Shown: positions 52,757-63,205, numbered from the stretch's first letter. The stretch: DNA of 64,000 bases from Desulforamulus profundi (GCF_002607855.1 NZ_AWQQ01000042.1:62001-126000); one strand, 5' to 3'. Notes: a model not told the origin generated them from the sequence alone. A program made the numbers and translations.

Positions 52757-53548
52757 ATGAGGCTGGACAGGCATGCTTTGATTGGTCACCTGAGGGATCA
52801 GGAGGAAAAAGCGGTCCTGGCGAAAATACTGGATAACGTTGAGAACGTCCTGAAAAATCACCGGCCGCTGCTCACAAATTTTTACGACCCGTACCATACG
52901 GGTCTCATCATTTCTATGTTGGAACGAATACCGGAGCTTGATTTTGCCACCAGCGGCGGCTATACCATGGCAGAAAGGGTTCGCACGGCCATTTTTCCCG
53001 ATTACCTGGAGGAGGATGCCGTTGATTATGAAATGGTGCTGCTGGCGGTAGAAGGGAATTTTAAAATGGTTAAGGTGACTCACCGGGACTTTTTGGGCTC
53101 CCTGCTGGGGTTGGGAATCAAGCGGGAAATGGTGGGTGATTTGATAGTCACTGACACCGGCTGCCAGGTTGTGGCGGTCAAAGAGGTGGCGCCCTACCTG
53201 ATGGCCAATTTAACCAAAGTGCACCGGGTCCGGGTGGATGTCCGGGAAATCAGGCCGGAAGAGCTGGTGTTGCCGGAAGTCAAGGTAAAAGAGATCAGCA
53301 CCACTGTCGCTTCTCTGAGGCTGGATGCGGTGGCGGCCGCCGGCTTTGGCACCTCAAGGAGCCGCATTGCCAGGGAAATTTTAGCCGAGAAATTAAATTT
53401 AAACTGGCACACCTGTTCAAACCTCTCCGCCCCGGTGCAGCCGGGGGATATACTTTCCCTGCGGGGCCGGGGCCGGGTTGAGGTGGCGGAGGTTAAAGGA
53501 AGCACAAAAAGCGGCCGAATAGGTATCGTAGTAAGGCGTTTCTTGTAG
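52757..53548 (+). CDS. ylmH: YlmH family RNA-binding S4-domain protein
   Basis: 263 residues. The N-terminal part resembles YlmH (FYDPYHTGLIISMLERIPELDFATSGGYTMAERVRTAIFPDYL), and the C-terminal S4 domain is LDAVAAAGFGTSRSRIAREILAEKLNLNW...VQPGDILSLRGRGRVEV. YlmH binds stalled large ribosomal subunits in other Firmicutes. ATG 52757 follows the ylmG stop directly. Confidence 0.92.
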   Translation: MRLDRHALIGHLRDQEEKAVLAKILDNVENVLKNHRPLLTNFYDPYHTGLIISMLERIPELDFATSGGYTMAERVRTAIFPDYLEEDAVDYEMVLLAVEGNFKMVKVTHRDFLGSLLGLGIKREMVGDLIVTDTGCQVVAVKEVAPYLMANLTKVHRVRVDVREIRPEELVLPEVKVKEISTTVASLRLDAVAAAGFGTSRSRIAREILAEKLNLNWHTCSNLSAPVQPGDILSLRGRGRVEVAEVKGSTKSGRIGIVVRRFL

Positions 53549-53591
53549 CGGGTACCGTTATCATTTAAAGCAGCATACGGGGGTGTATCCT

Positions 53592-54127
53592 ATGTCAGTA
53601 CTGACGCCGATGGAGATTCAGAGCAAGGAGTTTGCCAAAACCTGCGGGGATACGATGTGAAGCAGGTAGACACCTGGATTCAAAAAGTGAAGGAACATTA
53701 TGAAAAACTCTATGTGGAAAACCATGAATTAAGGGAGAAGTTGGCTCGTACTGAAGAAAGTGTGGTCCATTACCGGGACCTGGAAGATGCCCTGCAGCGC
53801 ACGCTGGTGATGGCCCAGAAGAGTGCCGAAGATATGCGCGGCAATGCCGAGCGGGAATCCAAGATTATGCTGGAGCAGGCGGAACTGGCTGCCAGAACCG
53901 TTAAACAGAAGGCTGAGGAGGAGTCCGAAAGGATGCTCAGCGAGGCCGCCCGGAAGGCGGAAGAAATGATTCAACTGGCCGACGAAAGGGTAGGCGCTAT
54001 CCTGGAGGAGTACCGCCGGCTGGAGAAGCAGGCCAATGTGTTCAAGATAAAATTCAAGGCCCTGCTGGAAGCGCAACTGGCCATGGTCGAGGGTAAGCTG
54101 GAAGCCGCTGAAGAGGAAAGCGCGTAG
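53592..54127 (+). CDS. divIVA: Cell division initiation protein DivIVA (frame broken once)
   Basis: Coiled-coil protein that recognises curved membranes at poles and septa. The start MSVLTPMEIQSKEFAKT then a break at 53640-53643, where a C is missing; restored LRGYDVKQVDTWIQKVKEHYEKLYVENHELREKL carries the membrane-binding Arg in GYD-type loop. Long coiled coil to residue 178. Without the repair only the coiled-coil part is read. Last gene of the sepF block. Confidence 0.9.
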
Positions 54128-54133
54128 GCTTTG

Positions 54134-54226
54134 TAGTTAGCCTTACGAGTATTTCTTAGGGGTCTTGTTGTTAATCACGATTCCGCTAGCAACAGGACCC
54201 GATAGAAATGCCCGTGAGTCTAACAA
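54134..54226. repeat. Long imperfect palindrome after divIVA
   Basis: GTTAG...TTACGAG.ATTTCT..GGGGTC.TGTTG pairs with CAACA.GACCC...AGAAAT..CGTGAG.CTAAC across a 19-base centre, covering the whole 93 bases. It may be a decayed miniature inverted-repeat element or a structured leader for the DUF167 gene. The AGTATTTCTTAGGGGTC part resembles the dispersed repeat at 10231. Confidence 0.6.
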
Positions 54227-54272
54227 CTGGACTAAAAAGGATGACCCATAAGACGAAAAGAGTGATACGATT

Positions 54273-54560
54273 TTGCTGGTAATAAAACAGGACGGAACAG
54301 GTGTTGTGATCAAGGTGCGGGTTCAGCCCAGGGCTTCCCATAACAGCCTGGCCGGAGAGATGGAAGGAGCCCTCAAGGTTCGTTTAACCGCCCCGCCGGT
54401 GGACGGCGCCGCCAACGAGGCCTGCTGCAAATTTTTTGCCCAACTGTTTGGAGTTGCCAAAACCGACGTGGAGATTATGTCGGGTCACAGCGGACGCAAC
54501 AAGCTGATTCGCATCAAAGGGATCAACGAATCCCAGGCCCGTACAGTCCTTGGTATCTAA
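54273..54560 (+). CDS. DUF167 (YggU family) protein
   Basis: 95 residues: GVVIKVRVQPRASHNSLAGEMEGALKVRLTAPPVDGAANEACCKFFAQLFGV, the full YggU/DUF167 signature (VDGxAN), then IMSGHSGRNKLIRIKGI. Function unknown; in many Firmicutes it follows divIVA or ylmH. TTG 54273 is the likely start, though its ribosome site is weak. Confidence 0.88.
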   Translation: MLVIKQDGTGVVIKVRVQPRASHNSLAGEMEGALKVRLTAPPVDGAANEACCKFFAQLFGVAKTDVEIMSGHSGRNKLIRIKGINESQARTVLGI

Positions 54561-54591
54561 ATTCAAGTCAAGAACCGTCCCCACTTGAATT
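54560..54591 (+). repeat. Dispersed 32-bp repeat, copy C
   Basis: AATTCAAGT...ACTTGAATT inverted ends around CAAGAACCGTCCCC, starting at the stop codon of the DUF167 gene. Copies A and B flank hisJ at 452 and 1388. Like copy B, it begins exactly at a gene's end. Confidence 0.8.
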
Positions 54592-54630
54592 CGGTTTGGC
54601 AGATATTGGAGGAAGGGGTCTGACCCCCTG

Positions 54631-54659
54631 TTGACCTGCGTGTCGTATTTGATTATAAT
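54631..54659 (+). promoter_or_regulatory. Sigma-A promoter of the ileS T-box transcript
   Basis: TTGACC (54631), 17-base spacer, TATAAT (54654). Start expected near 54666. A GGGGTC-T-GACCCC palindrome at 54616-54628 lies just upstream. Confidence 0.75.
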
Positions 54660-54689
54660 ATTGCTGTTATTTAAATATTTCGTACGCCT

Positions 54690-54926
54690 GTGAACGGGAA
54701 AGTAAAATGATGGAGTCTGTACAGAGAGTCCGGGGCTGGTGGAATCCGGATCAGGACCATCCTTTGAACATCACCCGGGAGGTGCCTGCTGAAACCTGTT
54801 TTACCTGGGAGTAGGTCTGGCCGGTGCGCCGCCGTTAACGGTGTTCGGAGTGTTCAGGAAAAAATCCTGTTCATGAGGGTGGTACCGCGGGTAATATGCT
54901 CGTCCCTTTGGGGGCGGGTTTTTATT
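54690..54926 (+). promoter_or_regulatory. T-box riboswitch, isoleucine
   Basis: Classic T-box leader: AGAGAG at 54724 in stem I, the specifier loop with GAACATCACC where ATC (54770-54772) is an isoleucine codon, the T-box AGGGTGGTACCGCGG at 54876-54890 that pairs with uncharged tRNA-Ile, and a terminator CTCGTCCC/GGGGCGGG with a T run (54899-54926). Uncharged tRNA-Ile should prevent termination and switch on ileS. Confidence 0.92.
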
Positions 54927-54965
54927 TTTACATTAAATAGCGAAAAAGGCAGGAGTGAAATTTCA

Positions 54966-57757
54966 GTGGACTACAGTAAAACCCTTAACTTGCCCCAAAC
55001 GGAGTTTCCCATGCGGGGGAACTTGCCCCAGCGGGAACCGGAAATTCTGAAGTACTGGCAAGAGATTGACCTGTACAACAAAGTTCAAGAGAAGAACCGG
55101 GGAAAGACCAAGTACATTCTGCACGACGGTCCTCCCTATGCCAACGGCCATATCCACCTGGGACACACCTTGAACAAGGTCTTGAAGGATATGGTGGTAA
55201 AATACCGCTCCATGGCCGGTTACGACGCTCCCTACGTCCCGGGCTGGGATACCCACGGTCTGCCCATTGAGCAGCAGGCCATCAAACAGCTGGGGCTTAA
55301 CCGCCACCAGGTGAGTCCGGTGGAGTTCCGCGCCAAGTGCAAGGATTACGCCCTGGAATGGGCAAAAATTCAAAGCGAAGAGTTTCAACGCCTGGGCGTG
55401 CGGGGGGATTGGGAACGCCCCTATTATACCCTGCTGCCCCAGTACGAGGCTAAACAAATTCGTGTTTTCGGAGAAATGGCCAAAAAAGGGTATATCTACA
55501 AGGGCCTCAAGCCCGTTTACTGGTGTGCCAGTTGCGAAACGGCACTGGCTGAAGCCGAAGTGGAATATGCCGATAAAACTTCTCCTTCTATTTACGTGAG
55601 ATTCCCGGTGAAGGACGGCAAGGGGGTACTGCCGGAGGACGCTGCGGTGGTGATCTGGACCACCACTCCCTGGACCCTGCCGGCTAACGTGGCCATTGCC
55701 GTTCACCCGGAATTTAACTATGTACTGGCGCAGGTAAAAGGCAGGAAGGTCGTGGTGGCCAAAGAACTGCTGGAAACCTTTAAGCAGGCGGTAGAAGCCG
55801 ACACGGCAGAGATCCTGGCCGCTTACAAAGGTGAACAGCTGGAACGGGTGGTCTGCCGCCATCCCTTTGTAGACCGTGAGTCCCTTGTGATCCTGGGTGA
55901 GCACGTCACCCTGGAAGCCGGTACCGGGGCCGTGCACACCGCGCCGGGACATGGTGAGGAAGACTTCCTGGTGGGGAAACAATATGGCCTGCCGGTGCTG
56001 GCTCCCCTGGACAACCGGGGTAAATTCACCGCCGAAGGCGGTAAATTCCAGGGCCAGTTTATCCTGGATGCCAATAAAGCCATCGTTGAAGAGTTAAAAG
56101 AACAGGATGTATTAATGGGTCATGGTCAAATTAAACACCAGTATCCCCACTGCTGGCGCTGTAAACAGCCCGTTTTCTTCCGGGCAACCGAGCAGTGGTT
56201 TGCTTCGGTGGACGGTTTCCGCCAGGAGGCTTTAAAGGCCATCCGTGCGGTTAAGTGGGTGCCGGCCTGGGGCGAAGAGCGCATTTACAATATGGTGGAA
56301 GGCCGGGGTGACTGGTGCGTATCCCGCCAGCGGACCTGGGGCGTGCCCATCCCCATCCTCTATTGCAATGACTGCGGCAAAGAAATTATTACCGAAGAAA
56401 CCATTGCCCATATTCAAAAACTGTTTAAGGAACATGGTTCAGACATCTGGTTTGCCAAAGAAGCCAGTGAACTGGCGCCTCCCGGTCTGACCTGCCACCA
56501 CTGCGGCCAGGGGAAAGAATTCCGCAAAGAAACCGATACCATGGACGTATGGTTTGATTCCGGTTCCAGCCACCTGGCTGTGCTGGACCAGCCGGAGCTG
56601 TGGCCGGAACTGCAGTGGCCTGCTGACCTGTACTTGGAAGGCAGCGACCAGCACCGGGGCTGGTTTAACTCTTCCTTATCCACCTCGGTGGCCGTCACCG
56701 GCAAACCACCCTATAAAACGGTGTTAACTCACGGCTTTACGGTGGATGAGAAGGGGCGTAAAATGTCCAAATCCCTGGGTAATGTGGTGGATCCGTTAAA
56801 AATCTGCAGCCAAATGGGCGCCGATATTTTGCGTCTCTGGGTTTCCTCCGCCGACTACCGGGCAGATTTGGCGTTGTCCCAGAATATTTTAAAGCAGATG
56901 ACCGAGTCCTACCGCAAGATTCGGAACACAGCCCGATTCCTGCTGAGCAACCTGTATGATTTTGACCCGGTAAAAGATAAGGTGGCCTATGAAAAGCTCC
57001 CCGAACTGGACCGGGTGGCCATGATGGAACTTCATAAATTAATCAAGCAGGTTTTAACGGCCTATGAAAATTACGAGTTCCACGTGGTTTACCATGCGGT
57101 GCACAATTACTGCGTGGTAGACCTGAGCGCCTTCTACCTGGATATCATCAAAGATCGCCTGTACACTGCGCCGCCGGCCTCCCTGGAGCGCCGGGCCGCT
57201 CAAACGGTTCTCTTTGAAGTGCTGGATGCGCTGGTCCGCCTGCTGACACCGGTTTTGGCCTTTACCACCGAAGAAATCTACAAGCACATGCCGGTGGCCG
57301 GCGAGCGCCTGGCCAGTGTGCAAATGTTGGATATGCCGGAAGTGAATATGGACTACCTGGATGTGGAACTGGAGAAAAAGTGGGATAAATTCCATGTCGT
57401 CCGCAAAGAGGTATTAAAGGCCCTGGAAGTGGCCCGCCAGAACAAGGTGATCGGCAATGCCTGGAGGCCAAAGCGGACCTGTATGTGGCCGGAGAGGTTG
57501 AAGAGCTGTTAAAGCCCATGGCCGGCGACCTGTCCACCCTGTTCATTGTCTCCGGGGTAAACCTGCATCCCCTGTCTGAAGCGCCGGCGGAAGCGGCCAA
57601 AGCGGAGGACCTGGACCTGGCGGTGCTAGTAACTCCCGCTCAGGGAATCAAGTGCGAACGCTGCTGGATGTACCATGAAGAAGTGGGTCATGACGCTGAA
57701 CATGCCACCCTTTGCCCACGCTGTGCCGGCGTGGTAAAGGAACATCATAGCACCTAA
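54966..57757 (+). CDS. ileS: Isoleucyl-tRNA synthetase (frame broken once)
   Basis: Class I aminoacyl-tRNA synthetase, about 930 residues restored. [11 protein letters not shown] near residue 60 is the HIGH motif, the editing domain follows ([34 protein letters not shown]), KMSKS lies near 599, and the C-terminal zinc finger is [13 protein letters not shown]...TLCPRC. At about 57460 a C is missing; restored [22 protein letters not shown] 54966 behind AGGAGTG. Controlled by the T-box upstream. Bacillus also has ileS after divIVA. Confidence 0.95.
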
Positions 57758-57762
57758 ATAAG

Positions 57763-57802
57763 AAAAAGAGAGTTGCCTTTTGAACGAGGCAACTCTCTCT
57801 TT
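57763..57802. terminator. Terminator between ileS and the spore protein gene
   Basis: AGAGAGTTGCC and GGCAACTCTCT form a perfect 11-bp stem with A and T flanks, serving both convergent genes. Confidence 0.88.
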
Positions 57803-57864
57803 CAATAGAGGTTACATTTTATGCCTATATGTAAACCTTACCACCGGTTATTCCTGATCCCGGA

Positions 57865-58116
57865 TTATTCTTCCGCCCTTAAAGCATCTAAATCGATCAG
57901 TCCTTTTTTAGCCCGCTGGGTGATAATTCCCCCGATGCGCCCCGACTCGGCAGAGGTCAGACCGCCCCAACCTTCTTTTTGAACCTTTTCGGCCAGTCCC
58001 AGTTCTTCGGCGATTTCTAGCTTTAATAGATCCATAGGCGTGGGCTGCTTTTCTTTTTTACTTTGTCCTCTGCCAGGTTCTTTAACCTTTGCCGGTATCT
58101 TTACCCTTGATTCCAT
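57865..58116 (-). CDS. Small acid-soluble spore protein, alpha/beta type (long variant)
   Basis: 83 residues. The C-terminal 55 match alpha/beta SASPs: LLKLEIAEELGLAEKVQKEGWG then GLTSAESGRIGGIITQRAKKG; the GPR-cleavage site lies at EIAE. These proteins coat spore DNA. The first 30 residues (ESRVKIPAKVKEPGRGQSKK and so on) are an unusual basic extension, and SASP motif two is the minor SspF-like form. ATG 58116 has GGAGG upstream. A forespore promoter is expected, but no clear -35 was found. Confidence 0.85.
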   Translation of the reverse strand: MESRVKIPAKVKEPGRGQSKKEKQPTPMDLLKLEIAEELGLAEKVQKEGWGGLTSAESGRIGGIITQRAKKGLIDLDALRAEE

Positions 58117-58512
58117 GATAACCTCCGAACAAGAACCCCCCCCCGCAAGGGAGGGTTTCTCTTTTGCCAGGCTCATAATGGCTGTAACCCGGTTATGGCA
58201 GCAACCTGATCCATCCCAGACCCACATGGGGATGAGAGGGTACCGCAATAAACCAGGCTGCAACCCAAAGAACTAAATAACAACGATCCGGATCATTAGA
58301 TAGCCCCCGGGGAAATGCAAGCTATTATGAACCCTGGTCATATCATACCCCGGATTACCAAAAATATTTATGAATGCTGAAAGGTTAGCAATCATAAAAT
58401 GTTGAAGAAAGCCGGTAAAAAGAATTTTTAGGAAAAAAATTTTTTCAGTAAAAGGAATTTTACAGGGTTAGCAAGAAAAATAAGTCAATAGAATAAATAT
58501 AGTGAACGGATG
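58117..58512. other. Divergent intergenic region, ssp and gcv
   Basis: Contains a run of nine C at 58138-58146 with a partly complementary GGGAGGG, which would form a hairpin in the ssp leader, and an AT-rich stretch 58380-58500 before the riboswitch. No gene seen; one short open frame reading into ssp is chance. Confidence 0.4.
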
Positions 58513-58743
58513 ATGGCTGCGGGAGAGACCCCCTCGGGGGCGCCGAAGGAGCAAACCGGTTTTTTCGTGCTGAAGGAAAACGGTTAAACTCTCAGGCAAA
58601 AGGACTGCGACCGGACGTGACTCTGGAGAGCTCCTACCGTTTGGGCGGTGCAGGACACCAAAGGGGAAGCTTCATAAGGGAAGTCATCTCTCAGGTTAAA
58701 AGGACAGAGTTATACCAGCAACGGTATAATTCTGTCCTTTTCT
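58513..58743 (+). promoter_or_regulatory. Tandem glycine riboswitch with terminator
   Basis: Aptamer 1 (about 58513-58607): GGGAGAGACC, GCGCCGAAGGAGCAAA, CTCAGGCAAAAGGACTG. Aptamer 2 (about 58615-58709): TCTGGAGAGC, CACCAAAGGGGAAGC, CTCTCAGGTTAAAAGGAC. The end of aptamer 2 overlaps a terminator GGACAGAGTTATACC/GGTATAATTCTGTCC (58702-58737) with TTTT, so glycine binding should free the gcv operon from termination. Confidence 0.93.
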
Positions 58744-58807
58744 GTTTGACTGCGGCGTAAACAGTTTCTGCCCAGAACATACTACTAGTACCAGGGAGGT
58801 GGCAGGT

Positions 58808-59901
58808 GTGACGGAAGTAAAGCGTACACCTCTATACAATGTCCACGTGGCAGCAGGGGCCAAAATGGTTGAATTCGGGGGCTGGTTAATGCCGGTCCAG
58901 TACGAGGGGATTCTAAAGGAGCACCAGGCAGTGAGATCTGCTGCGGGGCTGTTCGATGTTTCCCACATGGGTGAAATACGAATCTCCGGCCAGGGGGCCA
59001 GGGATTTCCTTCAAAAACTTGTTACCAATGATGTATCCCGCCTGAAACCCGGTTGTGCACTTTATTCGCCCATGTGCAATCCGCAGGGCGGCACCATCGA
59101 TGATTTACTGGTATATCAACTGGAAGACGACCAGTACCTGCTGGTGGTGAATGCCGCCAATATCCAGAAGGATTATGACTGGGTCAAGAGTCAGGCAGCT
59201 TCATCGGTGATCATTGAAAACGTATCTGAGAAAACCTGCCAGCTAGCTTTGCAGGGGCCGGCAGCCCAAAGGATTTTACAGAAAATTACCGCCATTGACC
59301 TCCGTGACATTAAGTACTTCTGCTTTGTTTACGGGCGGGTGGAAGGGGTCGAGTGCCTGGTATCCCGCACCGGCTATACCGGTGAGGACGGTTTTGAATT
59401 GTATTTTCCGGCGGAGCATGCCGAGGCCCTCTGGCAGGCCATCCTGGCGGCCGGCCAGTTGGGAGGAGTAAAACCGGTTGGCCTGGGTGCCCGGGATACC
59501 CTTCGTTTCGAAGCCTGCCTGGCCCTCTACGGGCACGAGCTGACCGATGAAATTTCCCCCTGATGGCCGGCCTGGGCTGGACGGTGAAATTTAACAAACC
59601 GGAATTTATTGGCAGGGAAGCGCTGTTAAAGGAGAAAGAAGCCGGTCCCACCCACAGGCTGGTGGGGTTGGAAATGATCGACCGGGGGATTCCGCGCCAG
59701 GGCTATCCCCTTTATAAAGAAGACCGGGAAGTGGGTTGGGTTACTTCCGGGACCTTCGCACCCACCCTGGAAAAGAATTTAGGTTTGGCTTATGTGGCGG
59801 TGCAATGGGCGAAAACAGGCGGCGAGCTGGACGTCATGGTCCGCAATAAACCGTTAAAAGCTCGCATTGTGCAGAAACCATTTTATAAACGGGAGGTATA
59901 A
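58808..59901 (+). CDS. gcvT: Glycine cleavage system aminomethyltransferase, T-protein (frame broken once)
   Basis: Takes the methylene group from the lipoyl arm of GcvH to tetrahydrofolate. [29 protein letters not shown] begins the protein, [20 protein letters not shown] and [18 protein letters not shown] are family motifs. At 59556-59560 one C of the C run is missing; restored [16 protein letters not shown]. About 364 residues. GTG 58808 fits GGGAGGTGG. Confidence 0.93.
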
Positions 59902-59905
59902 GAGT

Positions 59906-60292
59906 ATGAATGTACCGGCTGAATTAAAGTACAGCAAAGAACACGAGTGGGTCAGGGTGGAAGGAAATCGCGCCACCATCGGGATCACCGACTTTGCCCA
60001 GGAATCCCTGGGGGACATCGTATTTGTGGAACTTCCCTCCGTTGGGGACACCCTGGAGGCGGAGGAACCCTTCGGTGTTGTGGAGTCTGTGAAGACCGCC
60101 AGTGATTTGTATGCTCCGGTCAGCGGTAAAGTGGTAGAGGTAAACGACGGGCCGGTGGATGCCCCGGAAATCATTAACCAGGACCCCTATGAGAAGGGTT
60201 GGCTGGTTGTGGTGGAAATGTCCGACCCGTCCCAGTTAAATGAATTGATGAGCGCCGAACAATATAAAGCGATGGTGGAAGAACAAGCATAA
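59906..60292 (+). CDS. gcvH: Glycine cleavage system H protein
   Basis: 128-residue lipoyl carrier that moves the aminomethyl group between P, T and L proteins. Lys63 in [13 protein letters not shown] is the lipoylation site; [14 protein letters not shown] at the start and [15 protein letters not shown] near the end are typical. Frame intact. Four bases after gcvT. No lipoyl ligase or GcvL (Lpd) gene lies in the window. Confidence 0.96.
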   Translation: MNVPAELKYSKEHEWVRVEGNRATIGITDFAQESLGDIVFVELPSVGDTLEAEEPFGVVESVKTASDLYAPVSGKVVEVNDGPVDAPEIINQDPYEKGWLVVVEMSDPSQLNELMSAEQYKAMVEEQA

Positions 60293-60314
60293 CCAGGGAA
60301 GAAGGTAGGTATTT

Positions 60315-61654
60315 TTGCGATTTATTCCTCATACAGAAGAAGAACGCCGGCAAATGCTTGACTTGTTGGGAATTGAGCATACCGACAGGCTGTTTGAAGA
60401 GATTCCCCGGGATGTCCGGCTCAACCGGGAACTTCAGGTGGAGGGCGGTTTATCGGAAATGGAACTGTCCCGCCACATGGCTTCTCTGGCCGGGATCAAT
60501 ACCGGCGTGGACGAAACCGTCTGCTTTTTAGGCGCCGGCGCCTATGATCATTATATACCCAGCGCAGTAAAACATATTTTATCCCGCTCGGAATTTTATA
60601 CGGCTTACACGCCTTACCAGCCCGAGATCAGCCAGGGTGTGCTGCAGTCCATCTTTGAGTATCAAAGCATGATCTGTCTCCTCACCGGTATGGATGCGGC
60701 CAACGCCTCCATGTACGACGGCGCCAGCGCCCTGGCTGAGGCGGCCCTGATGGCCTGTGCCGCCACCCGGCGGGACCGCGTGGTGGTGGCAAAAACCGTA
60801 CACCCGGAGTACCGGGAAGTGGTAAGGACTTATCTATATGGTTACGGCATCGAAATCTCGGAAGCACCTTCCGGGAGGGGCAGACAAAGGTTGAGGATGC
60901 CGCCGGCCTGTTAGATAACAAAACAGCTGCATTGCTGGTGCAGTACCCCAACTTTTTCGGCAGCGTTGAGGATTTGGCAAAGCTGGCGGAGGCCGCCCAC
61001 GCGGTGGGAGCCCTGCTGGCGGTCTGCGCCGATCCCATAGCCCTGGGGCTGTTAAAGTCACCGGGTCAATGCGGGGCGGATATTGTAGTGGGGGAGGGGC
61101 AGTCCCTGGGGAACCCCCTGTCCTACGGCGGACCCTATTTAGGCTTTCTGGCCTGCAGGGAAAAATTCCTCAGAAAAATGCCCGGGCGAATCGTGGGGCA
61201 AACGGTGGATGTGGACGGACGCAGGGCCTATGTGATGACCCTGCAGGCCCGGGAACAGCATATCCGCCGGGACAAGGCCACTTCCAACATTTGTTCCAAC
61301 CAGGCCCTGTGCGCCCTGGCGGCCACGGTTTATTTAAGCCTGGTGGGCAGGCAGGGTTTGCGGCAGGTGGCTGAATTATGCCTGCAAAAAACAGCCTATG
61401 CAAGAAATCTGCTGTCGCAGCTGCCGGGTTACCAACTGCCCTGGCAGGCTCCGGTATTCAAAGAATTTGTCATTAAAACAAAGGTGGCCCCTGATATAAT
61501 TAACCGGGAACTTTTAAAACATAATATCCTGGGCGGCCTGGATTTGGGCCGGTATTATCCTGAACTGGCCGGTCACATGCTGTTCTGCGTCACCGAAAAA
61601 AGAAGCCGGCAGGAAATCGACCTGCTGGCGGATCGATTGGGGGCCCTGTCATGA
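60315..61654 (+). CDS. gcvPA: Glycine dehydrogenase subunit 1, GcvPA (frame broken once)
   Basis: N-terminal half of the two-subunit glycine decarboxylase. [57 protein letters not shown] and [18 protein letters not shown] are family motifs. A T is lost at 60868-60871; restored [40 protein letters not shown] sequence follows. About 447 residues. TTG 60315 behind GAAGGTAGG. Overlaps gcvPB by 4 bases. Confidence 0.94.
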
Positions 61655-63105
61655 CGGAAAAACTGATCTTTGAACTGGGTTTGCCCGGACGCCAGGGCGT
61701 GGCGTTTCCGGCCAATGATGTCCCGGCAACAGCCCTTCCTGAGCTGCTGCCCCAGGAATTTATAAGGGAACAGGCCCCACCGCTGCCGGAGGTTGGTGAA
61801 TTGGATGCGGTACGCCACTTTGTGAGGCTTTCCCGGATGAATTTTGGTGTGGATGTGGGGTTTTACCCCCTGGGCTCCTGCACCATGAAATACAATCCAA
61901 AGGTGGCGGAGGATGCAGCAGCCTTAAGCGGCTTTGCCAATTTGCACCCCTACCAGCCGGTGGAACTGAGCCAGGGCGCCCTGCGACTGATGTATGAGAC
62001 CCAGCAGGATTTGGCGGAAATTACCGGTATGGACGCCTTTACGCTGCAGCCTGCCGCCGGTGCCCACGGTGAGATGACCGGCATGCTGATTATCAAGGCC
62101 TACCTGGAAAGCAAAGGGGAGATCGGTCGCACCAAGGTGATTGTACCGGACTCCGCCCACGGCACCAACCCGGCCACCGCCACCCTCTGCGGCTTCCAGG
62201 TGGTGGAGGTCAAATCCGACGAGCGGGGCGGCGTGGACCTGGAAGCATTAAAGAAAGTATTGGGGCCGGACGTGGCGGCGCTGATGCTGACCAACCCCAG
62301 CACCCTGGGACTGTTTGAGGATCAAATCAAAGAGATAGCCGACCTGGTGCACCGGGCGGGCGGGCTTTTGTATTACGACGGCGCCAACCTCAATGCCATC
62401 ATGGGATATGCCCGGCCCGGCGATATGGGCTTTGATGTGGTACACCTGAATCTGCATAAAACCTTCGGCACCCCCCACGGCGGAGGAGGTCCCGGTGCCG
62501 GGCCCGTGGGCGTCAAGGCGGAACTGGCGCCCTTTTTACCCAAACCGGTTGTCATTAAACAGGAAGGCAGCTACCTGCTGGATTACAACCTTCCCCGGTC
62601 CATTGGCAGGGTGAAGGCCTTTTACGGCAATTTCGGTGTGGTGGTGAAGGCTTATACCTACCTACGAGCCCTGGGCGGCCAGGGATTAAAGCAGGTATCG
62701 GAATTTGCGGTACTAAATGCCAACTATTTAATGGGGCGGCTGTCGAACCATTTGCGAATTCCTTACCCGAGGGTGTGCATGCACGAGTTTGTGGCCTCAC
62801 CCCCCAAAGACCTGAAAGAACGCGGCATCAAAACCCTGGACATCGCCAAGCGGCTGTTGGACTACGGGTATCACCCGCCCACCGTCTACTTCCCGCTCAT
62901 TGTCGAGGAAGCTATTATGATTGAACCAACGGAAACCGAAAGCAAAGAGATCCTGGACCAATTCGCAGACATCTTGGTCAAAGTTCTGGAAGAGGCCAGG
63001 GACAATCCGGAGACACTGAAGAATGCGCCCTATACCACCCCCGTGCGCAGGCTGGATGAGGTGACAGCCGCCCGCAAGCCGGTGCTGGGCTGGTTGCCGG
63101 AATAA
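61651..63105 (+). CDS. gcvPB: Glycine dehydrogenase subunit 2, GcvPB
   Basis: 484 residues, intact. C-terminal half of glycine decarboxylase carrying PLP: the Schiff-base Lys270 is in [53 protein letters not shown] and [14 protein letters not shown] are conserved. With GcvPA it decarboxylates glycine and loads GcvH. ATG 61651 overlaps the gcvPA stop (ATGA). Confidence 0.96.
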   Translation: MTEKLIFELGLPGRQGVAFPANDVPATALPELLPQEFIREQAPPLPEVGELDAVRHFVRLSRMNFGVDVGFYPLGSCTMKYNPKVAEDAAALSGFANLHPYQPVELSQGALRLMYETQQDLAEITGMDAFTLQPAAGAHGEMTGMLIIKAYLESKGEIGRTKVIVPDSAHGTNPATATLCGFQVVEVKSDERGGVDLEALKKVLGPDVAALMLTNPSTLGLFEDQIKEIADLVHRAGGLLYYDGANLNAIMGYARPGDMGFDVVHLNLHKTFGTPHGGGGPGAGPVGVKAELAPFLPKPVVIKQEGSYLLDYNLPRSIGRVKAFYGNFGVVVKAYTYLRALGGQGLKQVSEFAVLNANYLMGRLSNHLRIPYPRVCMHEFVASPPKDLKERGIKTLDIAKRLLDYGYHPPTVYFPLIVEEAIMIEPTETESKEILDQFADILVKVLEEARDNPETLKNAPYTTPVRRLDEVTAARKPVLGWLPE

Positions 63106-63205
63106 TTTAAAGATAGGCCAAAGGTTGCCTTTATAAATTAGACTGTGATATACTGTCACCGTCAGGCCAATGTAAAAAGGCCGGGCCTGTTCAGGCAGCG
63201 GAGCT

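Noticed and set aside
51875..53083. Minus-strand open frame of 402 codons across yggS, sepF, ylmG and ylmH
   Set aside because: Crosses four well-supported genes on the other strand; no recognisable protein.
54963..55982. Minus-strand open frame of 339 codons inside ileS
   Set aside because: Antisense shadow of the synthetase core; no family motif, and it would place a gene across the ileS start.
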